Origin: Lachnospiraceae bacterium
GTDB lineage: Bacteria; Bacillota; Clostridia; Lachnospirales; Lachnospiraceae
Direction of reading: 5' to 3'
Assembly (NCBI GenBank): GCA_021770755.1
Contig: JAETQI010000037.1
Coordinates: forward strand, 1-45,810
DNA: 45,810 bases
A program made the translations under genes and the position numbers. Positions 40,454 through 45,810 of this stretch are shown in pieces; position 1 is the stretch's first letter; every line of letters starts with the position of its first letter. A model generated the notes under the pieces. That model was not told where the DNA came from. It searched no databases and was given only the letters and a program-made list of their open reading frames with translations.

Positions 40454-41395
40454 ATGAAATATAAAAAGATAATAATTTGTTTGATGATTAGCTTAGTAAT
40501 GATAATCGGAGTATTCAGTCTATTTATATTATCAAAGGATAATATAAGTTCTGTTTATTTATTAGACTCCGAAATACATTTATATGATTGTGATGGAAAA
40601 GAAATCATAGAAGTTGAAAGTGAAAAAGGTGAAATTCAACTTTGGGGAGACTTTATCTTTAAATCTTCAGAAAATAAAGAAGGAACGTTAATACTTTTAA
40701 AGAATTTTAAGCCCTGTCCTTTTTCTTTAAATGGCAGTGAATATTTTGAGCGACATAATATAGAAATACCTTCGTCAAAAGAAAACTTATATTCTAGAGA
40801 TAATTGTATTGAGATTAAAGGACTAGATTTGAATAAGAATGATATGTGTTTAATTTTAACTATTGATAATATTATTGTGACGAAACGCTTTCAGGTAATA
40901 AATGTATCATCGGACAAGAAAAAAAATGTGAAAAGCGAAAATTGTTTTTTTGTTAATCAAACACTGGAAAGGAAAGTACAATATATGAAGGACAGATTGA
41001 CGTTAGTGGATTCAGAAAATGAACAATTCTTTTTAAATGAAGTTATTGAAAAAGGAACGTTATGTTGTGCTATCAATATAAATAAATGTTTTGCAGGCTC
41101 GCAGTTGCAAAATGAATTTGAAAATTGCAATAGAAACGAGATATCCTATGCTATTGTTCCAATTGCATATAGTTATAGTGGTGAAGTTGAATTCTGGGAA
41201 CCCTTTTCTGTAAAAACAGATTATGAAGCGTTTGGATTTGAAGCTAGAATAAATAGTATTAGTGATGTATATGGTATACGTTTCTTAATTTTTCCATTTG
41301 CCAACGAATATGATGACAATTTTTTAAAAACATTTAAGGCTTTTTTATGGTCAAATCCAATTACAACATATATAATTTTTAAGGAGGAAAAATAA
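40454..41395 (+). CDS. AT-rich orphan membrane-anchored protein
   Basis: A 313-residue protein with a basic start and one membrane helix (about 6-28, IIICLMISLVMIIGVFSLFIL); the rest is predicted outside the cell. No family is recognised. Codon use and base composition are strongly AT-rich compared with the surrounding genome, and no good ribosome binding site precedes the ATG, consistent with transfer from another organism. It is followed one base later by the secreted protein frame at 41397. Confidence 0.6.
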   Translation: MKYKKIIICLMISLVMIIGVFSLFILSKDNISSVYLLDSEIHLYDCDGKEIIEVESEKGEIQLWGDFIFKSSENKEGTLILLKNFKPCPFSLNGSEYFERHNIEIPSSKENLYSRDNCIEIKGLDLNKNDMCLILTIDNIIVTKRFQVINVSSDKKKNVKSENCFFVNQTLERKVQYMKDRLTLVDSENEQFFLNEVIEKGTLCCAININKCFAGSQLQNEFENCNRNEISYAIVPIAYSYSGEVEFWEPFSVKTDYEAFGFEARINSISDVYGIRFLIFPFANEYDDNFLKTFKAFLWSNPITTYIIFKEEK

Positions 41396-41396
41396 G

Positions 41397-41891
41397 ATGA
41401 AAAGAAAAATTACAGCACTGTTAGTAGCTTTGTCATTAAGTTTTGTAATGCCTAGTACAATATTTGCGTCAGAAACTTTAGATGATTCAAGTTCAGGTAC
41501 TTTACAAGCATTTCATAAAGAAAGTCAAGAAGAGATTAGTGGATATGAAAGTGATAAATTGACGCGAGGTTATGAGGAAGGCATTTGCTTTACTGGTGCA
41601 GATATTGAAAAAAAGTTTTAAAAAAAAGAATGGCGTGGAAGTGGAGAAGTGACTATTGTTGGCGATGTGACATGGGACATTACCATAAATTGTGATTTCT
41701 ATAAAGATGGTTCTTACTATACAGGAAATGATGAAACAGCATATAATACAAATCATGCTTACGTTGTAACTTCGTATGTATCAGGAAGCAAGGAGAGTCA
41801 ATTTGGGGTACATTGCCAATTTACTGTAAAAGATGATAATAATGTAAAGATACATGATAGTCAACTTTCAGCAGGAAATCCCTTTGATTGA
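41397..41891 (+). pseudogene. secreted protein frame interrupted by one in-frame TAA
   Basis: AAGGAGG precedes ATG 41397. The first part (74 residues) has a clear signal peptide (MKRKITALLVALSLSFVMP ... FAS) and a polar region, ending at TAA 41619-41621. The same frame continues from there to 41891 with KKEWRGSGEVTIVGDVTWD and a compact Tyr/Asn-rich domain. The stop lies beside runs of T4 and A8, a place where replication errors are common. The intact product would be about 164 residues. Family unknown; it was probably the partner of the 40454-41395 protein. Confidence 0.55.
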
Positions 41892-42578
41892 TTGTAATTA
41901 GTACTAGACCATAAAAAAGCAAAGATAAGTTGTTGTAATATTTCAAGTGTTATAACAACTTTATTACTATAAATGGGCAAATTTGAAATCTAGCACAAAT
42001 GTGTCTGCCATAAAACGACAGATTTGAGATTTTGTATTTGTTTTGTCCACGAGTGAAATACAAAATGCGGAATCTTTTGTGCAGTTTTCTAGGTTTGCTC
42101 ATTTTTAGTTTATTAATAAAATTGCAATACTTAAATGTGGTAGTTAGATAGTAAAAATCTCTTTTCTAAATAAGTTTTAGTGCCTTTGTTTAAATAATTT
42201 AACTATATTTTTCGGAATACTATAGTATTTATAGACATTTGGTAAAATTTTCTTAGTACTAAAATGTTATTTAGCTTGGTGATATTAGTCCCGCTATTAT
42301 GGAAACTACCGTTTATATTCAAGATGTTTTTTAGATATGATAAGGGCATTGACATTTGAATGAAAATAGGTTTCAAAAATTACTGGCGTGGGATATATGT
42401 CTAGATATCGCATGTCGCTTTCTGTATGCTTTATTCATTGTGAGGGCGGCAGCAAATCTTAGAAACAAGATAATTGGTTACATTCACGAGTTCTGTAATA
42501 AACCAATTGCCTGCAAGGTAATATGACAAAGACTCATAAAAGGCGAAAGTTTATCGGTGGCAGAGTTTCACAATTCCA
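41892..42578. other. AT-rich non-coding stretch
   Basis: No convincing gene is present in these 690 bases. It contains the inverted repeat at 41957-42124. A weak 56-codon frame lies around 42354-42525 (TTG start, FQKLLAWDICLDIA in it) without a ribosome binding site; it may be a fragment of a membrane protein. Confidence 0.5.
41957..42124. repeat. long imperfect inverted repeat
   Basis: Outer arms AACTTTATTACTATAAATGG and the CATTTTTAGTTTATTAATAA side, middle arms GGGCAAATTTGAAA/TTTTCTAGGTTTGCTC with GCACAAA/TTTGTGC, and an inner stem TTTTGTATTT/AAATACAAAA are nested in order, so about 165 bases fold as one long structure. It could be a MITE or a structured RNA. Confidence 0.5.
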
Positions 42579-42611
42579 TTGATGCTTTCCGCGGAAAGGC
42601 AGATTATAAAA

Positions 42612-42968
42612 ATGAGTAATAGAAGTAGCAGCATGGTTAATATTTTACTTCAAGAATATGCTGGAAAGCTGATTAAGCAAACTAGAGAGGAAAGTGTTGT
42701 CTATATAGATGATTTTATGATATTGGAAAAACTTTTTAATACTCAAGAAAAAGAAAGACAGAGTTATAATAGAAAACGATTGGAAACAAGACTAGAAAAA
42801 TTAAATTATGAAGAAAATACTCTTATTGGCAAATTGATTATAGTAAAAATATATTATTCAATTTATAATAATAAAACATCGTTCACAATATCTCCATCTT
42901 GTGAACGATTGGCATCAATATTAAAAACCAGTACCAGGTTTTCAATGAAAGGAATAATTAAAAAGTAG
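42612..42968 (+). CDS. AT-rich hypothetical protein
   Basis: A 118-residue frame starting MSNRSSSMVNILLQEYAGK, with a charged helical middle (LEKLFNTQEKERQSYNRKRL) and no signal or membrane segment. GGAAAGG lies eleven bases upstream, a loose fit. A TTG/ATG extension to 42579 is possible. No relatives are recognised; composition matches the foreign AT-rich island. It may be a fragment. Confidence 0.4.
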   Translation: MSNRSSSMVNILLQEYAGKLIKQTREESVVYIDDFMILEKLFNTQEKERQSYNRKRLETRLEKLNYEENTLIGKLIIVKIYYSIYNNKTSFTISPSCERLASILKTSTRFSMKGIIKK

Positions 42969-42993
42969 GTTAAGCTTTCTCTGGTGTTTATAT

Positions 42994-43620
42994 ATGAAAA
43001 AAGTGAATGTTACAATTATAGATAGTGGGATACAATTAGATAGTCCAGAGCAGTATCAATTGCTCACGCACAATCAGGATATCATGTCATATGAATTTAA
43101 TATTATAGATGGTCAGGAGGAGGAAGCGGAAGTATTCATGAAAAGAATTGTGACTGACAATCATGGAATTGATTATCAGTCTAAGGAAACGCTTGCAGAG
43201 GAATTTGAATCTATGAAATGGCTGATGGAAGTGATCAGTATTTCTCTGTGTGGTATATTGGCTTTTATCGCGATCATGAACCTTGTAAACGTGTTTGTGT
43301 CAAGTATCATTGTCCGCGAAAAAGAAATAGCAACACTACGGAGCATTGGCATGACACGAAAACAGCTGAAAACGATGTTGATGTGGGAAGTCTTCTACTA
43401 TACAGGAGCTGCATTTGGGTTTTCCGCAGTGCTTTCGCTGCTTCTCTCAGGTGCGGTTATGGGAGATCTGTGTAACGAAATTTCTTTTCTGACGTATTCG
43501 ATGCGGTGGGAGAGCTATTTCTTTATTCTGGCGGGAACGATGCTTGTCGGATATGGCACTGTCTCGCTTGTTGAAAGTTGGATCGGGACTGGGAATATTT
43601 CGGAACAATTGAAAGTGTAA
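42994..43620 (+). pseudogene. C-terminal part of an FtsX-type ABC permease
   Basis: A 208-residue frame holds the last half of an FtsX/MacB-type permease: a short extracellular segment, then three membrane helices with ISISLCGILAFIAIMNLVN, the FtsX loop VREKEIATLRSIGMTRKQ, and two closing helices. Intact proteins have a first helix and about 400-800 more residues. There is no ribosome binding site before the ATG, and base composition jumps from AT-rich to normal inside the frame (about 43100), marking a recombination joint. Confidence 0.72.
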
Positions 43621-43700
43621 TGGTATTAAGAGCAATATGCTTAACCTGACTTGCCTGCCAGAAAGCAGCGATCAGAAAGAAGATCTATCACGAAATGAAA

Positions 43701-44167
43701 AAATATATTCGATAAATCAAAAAATACATCATCGCGGAGATTTTGCCTGACATGCTCTGCACGGTCTTTGCGGAATATATTCCCGTACTTCAAAAGGAGA
43801 TGTTAAGGCGGGGCTGGAAGATAATGTGACAGTCTATGGAGCTTATCCCGGCGTCAGCAGACAGATTCTGGATCGGTTCTGGATCAGGAAGCAGGACAAC
43901 GGCGGGGAATCGGACTGTCAGAAAATGAGCGGCGGGGAGAAGCAGATCATAGCATTTCTCCGGGTTGTCGCAAGGGACGCTTCGATCCTTATCATGGATG
44001 AACCATTTGCGGCAATGGATGCAGAAAACACAGAGAAAATACAGGATTATCTGCTGCACAGCGAAGAGATGTCCGGCAAGACCGTGATCCTTATCACGCA
44101 TGATACTTCTGAGGAAACACTTGCAAAGTATGACCGTATTGTCAGGGTAAATGAATTTCATTGCTGA
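43701..44167 (+). pseudogene. remnant of an ABC transporter with its ATPase end
   Basis: A frame at about 43704-43819 (YIIAEILPDMLCTVFAEYIP) resembles the start of an ABC transporter membrane domain. It is followed in another frame by the C-terminal ATPase part up to 44167: signature MSGGEKQIIAFLRVVARD, Walker B SILIMDEPFAAMDAE and the H loop VILITHDTS. Walker A and most of the membrane domain are gone. A large internal deletion with frameshift is the simplest explanation. Confidence 0.65.
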
Positions 44168-44205
44168 TGCGGATCCGGCTGTTCGTGAGCAGGCGGCAAA
44201 AGCGG

Positions 44206-44234
44206 TTGACATTGTTAGAGCCGGGGCATATAAT
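44206..44234 (+). promoter_or_regulatory. consensus sigma-A promoter
   Basis: TTGACA (44206-44211), exactly 17 bases, TATAAT (44229-44234), 105 bases before the start at 44340. It lies inside what looks like decayed coding sequence (ADPAVREQAAKAVDIVRA frame, about 44165-44249). Confidence 0.65.
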
Positions 44235-44339
44235 GACAGTAATAGGTAAGTGCCTAGAATAGCGGAGCGGGCAGGCGCGGATGGTGTGATGCGGCTGGGA
44301 AGCCAGCGCAGGATTCTGAGGGAATGGAGGGATGAAGCA

Positions 44340-44867
44340 ATGAAGATCATTGTCACTTATGGACCAGTTATAGGTGCAGTTATCCTGGCAGTCTATGTAT
44401 TTGTTTTGCGGATCTACGTTTCTGTAAAGGAGAAAGATACGGTCGCTGAAACATGTAAGAGGATCTATAAACTGATGATCATTGCGGAAGTAGCGCTCTG
44501 TGGAATTGCTTTTTTGGTACCGCGTGTTACCGGAGAAAGTTATCTTCCGGATGGAGCGACACAGGGCGGCGTGATCGTCAACACAAAGAGTGCCTTTCAG
44601 ATTGCCTACAAGGAGTCCAACAGAGGATATAGCGATACGCTGGAACTGGATGAAGAAGATCTGGCAAGAGTGCGTGTTCGATGCAGCAGCGACGAGGGAA
44701 AGGTGTTTCTGCGGATCCAGCAGGAGCAGACACACAAGGAGATCGACATCACGAACACGGACAGTCTGCTCGATATGACAGATTTTCTGCCGGGCAGGAT
44801 CACATTCACGATGGTAAATGAAGATGGCAGGAATGTTGATTTTGAATTGGAATGGAGAGAGGCATGA
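44340..44867 (+). CDS. small membrane protein of unknown function
   Basis: A 175-residue protein with two N-terminal membrane helices (YGPVIGAVILAVYVFVLRIYV; LMIIAEVALCGIAFLV) and a C-terminal outside domain of about 110 residues rich in Asp/Glu. GGAGGG lies eight bases before ATG 44340; the frame continues upstream to 44250 in decayed sequence. One base separates it from the next gene, so the pair is one unit driven by the promoter at 44206. No family recognised. Confidence 0.65.
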   Translation: MKIIVTYGPVIGAVILAVYVFVLRIYVSVKEKDTVAETCKRIYKLMIIAEVALCGIAFLVPRVTGESYLPDGATQGGVIVNTKSAFQIAYKESNRGYSDTLELDEEDLARVRVRCSSDEGKVFLRIQQEQTHKEIDITNTDSLLDMTDFLPGRITFTMVNEDGRNVDFELEWREA

Positions 44868-44868
44868 C

Positions 44869-45540
44869 ATGAAAAAATATAGTATCATAGCACTTTTAAC
44901 AGTCATACTGCTATGTTCCTGCACTTCAGATAAGGGAAACGAAAATCTAGAATTTCCGAAAACAACATGGGATATGGGCAGGGAAGAGATCATGAAGGCG
45001 TGGGATCTCACAGAGGAGGATCTGACGGACTTCGAAAGAGAAGATGTGATATTCATAGAGGGACATAAGCTGTTTGGGGAAATGACAGATTCCATTAATT
45101 TTCAATTCTATGATTTTGGGGATGATGGATCCTATGAATTAATGCAGGTGTTCGTCAATTATCCGGCGGATGCGGATATGGACCATGTGTCAGAGGAGAT
45201 GCAGAAAATATATGGGAAGCCCGATCCGGATATGAGCTTTTATTATCCGTATTCGGCTTTGGAAAGTTTATCAGCCTATGAGGCAAAAGAACCCGGAAGC
45301 ATGACAAACTGGGGGCTTGGAGATGTAGGGGATCTGATTCCGGCAGAAGAGCAGGCGTATTACAGAGAGCAATGGGCGTTTTACCAGAGCGGATTAAACG
45401 AAGACAACTGGGACGAATTTATCCAGAATTCAAAGCTCGTGAGAATTTCCCTGCTTACAGACGGCGGATGGAACCGTGTGGAATTCAACGCAGCGAATCG
45501 GATGATATATGAGACGATCAAAAATTCTTTACAGGATTGA
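44869..45540 (+). CDS. lipoprotein of unknown function
   Basis: A 223-residue predicted lipoprotein: MKKYSIIALLTVILLCSC gives a signal sequence with lipobox LCSC, then an acidic, aromatic-rich domain (TTWDMGREEIMKAWDLTEED, SINFQFYDFGDDGSYELM, WNRVEFNAANRMIYETIK). Similar single-domain lipoproteins occur in Lachnospiraceae without known roles. GAGAGG precedes the ATG, chosen over an in-frame start at 44818 inside the previous gene. Probably co-expressed with the 44340-44867 membrane protein. Confidence 0.7.
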   Translation: MKKYSIIALLTVILLCSCTSDKGNENLEFPKTTWDMGREEIMKAWDLTEEDLTDFEREDVIFIEGHKLFGEMTDSINFQFYDFGDDGSYELMQVFVNYPADADMDHVSEEMQKIYGKPDPDMSFYYPYSALESLSAYEAKEPGSMTNWGLGDVGDLIPAEEQAYYREQWAFYQSGLNEDNWDEFIQNSKLVRISLLTDGGWNRVEFNAANRMIYETIKNSLQD

Positions 45541-45696
45541 TTTCACACGTGCACATGCGGAATTCTGGGAATATTTGTATTCATAAAGTCTATAATATGT
45601 AGAAAACGATTGATTTTGGACTGGGTATCTGATAGACTTTAGCAATGCAGGAGGAACAGTTCCGCATTTGACGAAACATAGGAAAGTATTATATAC

Positions 45697-45810
45697 GATA
45701 GTGTAACTTTACTTGGGGAATTTTTCCAAAAAGTAATATGGAGCACCTTCTTTTTATGTTATAATGTAATTACCAATAAAACATACACATAAAAAGAGGA
45801 GGTGCCCCTA
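45697..45810 (+). mobile_element. left end of an insertion sequence running off the window
   Basis: The 22-bp sequence at 45697-45718 is the inverse of 94-115. It is followed by an extended -10 promoter (TG at 45757-45758, TATAAT at 45760-45765) and a strong ribosome binding site GAGGAGGTG (45796-45804) whose start codon would be just outside the window. The transposase itself is not visible, so the family cannot be named. Confidence 0.55.
45740..45808 (+). promoter_or_regulatory. hairpin that would hide the ribosome binding site in read-through RNA
   Basis: Bases 45740-45759 pair with 45787-45808: eleven consecutive pairs next to the loop, a two-base bulge (45798-45799), six more pairs and two beyond a mismatch. 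The right arm includes the GAGGAGGTG signal, and the 27-base loop contains the element's own TATAAT. RNA begun inside the loop lacks the left arm; RNA entering from outside would fold and block translation. IS10 and IS50 use comparable arrangements. Confidence 0.6.

Noticed and set aside
41397-41891. Programmed frameshift at the T4/A8 run
   Set aside because: Both halves are in the same frame, so a single slip would not join them; a plain in-frame stop fits better.
42354-42525. 56-codon frame in the AT-rich gap
   Set aside because: TTG start, no ribosome binding site and no recognisable family; kept only as a note in the non-coding entry.

Overview
The window looks like a chromosome segment of a gut-type Lachnospiraceae (Clostridia, Firmicutes). 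The reasons are moderate to high GC with AGGAGG-type ribosome binding sites, a pyruvate formate-lyase system, a DUF951 gene, the rpsF-ssb-rpsR block, a GdpP-rplI-dnaB block, a GHKL/LytTR two-component pair, and several ECF sigma factors paired with membrane anti-sigma-like proteins. The genus cannot be fixed from the sequence alone. A short AT-rich island (about 40.4-43.0 kb) and several transposon remnants are clearly foreign.

Layout. 1-400: a mobile-element end and the 3' remnant of a PD-(D/E)XK nuclease gene. 0.6-4.2 kb: an ECF sigma factor, a membrane anti-sigma-like protein and two lipoproteins that are paralogues of its extracellular part. 4.2-8.3 kb: an agr-like GHKL kinase and LytTR regulator, a small basic peptide ORF, a large lipoprotein and a broken permease. 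8.3-8.8 kb: a cyclophilin. 9.0-13.6 kb: an operon of ECF sigma factor, membrane protein, ABC ATPase and two permeases. 13.6-14.3 kb: a zinc phospholipase C-like protein. 14.5-18.1 kb: a regulator/ABC/kinase module of bacitracin-resistance type whose permease carries an in-frame TAG. 18.1-28 kb: housekeeping genes (GH25 lysozyme, sirtuin, DUF951, rpsF-ssb-rpsR, pepT, gdpP-rplI-dnaB, a MerR-type regulator).

28-34.6 kb is the fermentation region: a ferredoxin, pflA, and a pyruvate formate-lyase split over separate genes. The 679-aa catalytic core ends before the glycyl radical domain. That domain is a stand-alone 81-aa gene at the end of the operon. Between them lies a 67-aa cysteine-containing protein that resembles the N-terminal half of the radical domain. 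An ECF sigma/DUF4179 pair and an orphan BlaI-type repressor sit between pflA and the pfl operon.

34.7-39.4 kb carries a membrane protein, a DUF4143 ATPase and a 650-aa regulator with two XRE-type helix-turn-helix domains and a helical-repeat body. A convergent 54-aa secreted-peptide gene overlaps the regulator's 3' end on the other strand. A 12-bp perfect inverted repeat abuts that peptide's candidate promoter. This has the layout of a peptide quorum-sensing (RRNPP/Rgg-like) circuit.

39.4-45.8 kb is accessory and decayed: a deleted, frameshifted IS630 copy with intact ends, a fully palindromic MITE abutting it, AT-rich orphan genes, remnants of ABC transporters, two small membrane or lipoprotein genes, and the left end of another mobile element. 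That end carries a 22-bp sequence found inverted near position 100, so the window may lie between two copies of the same element.
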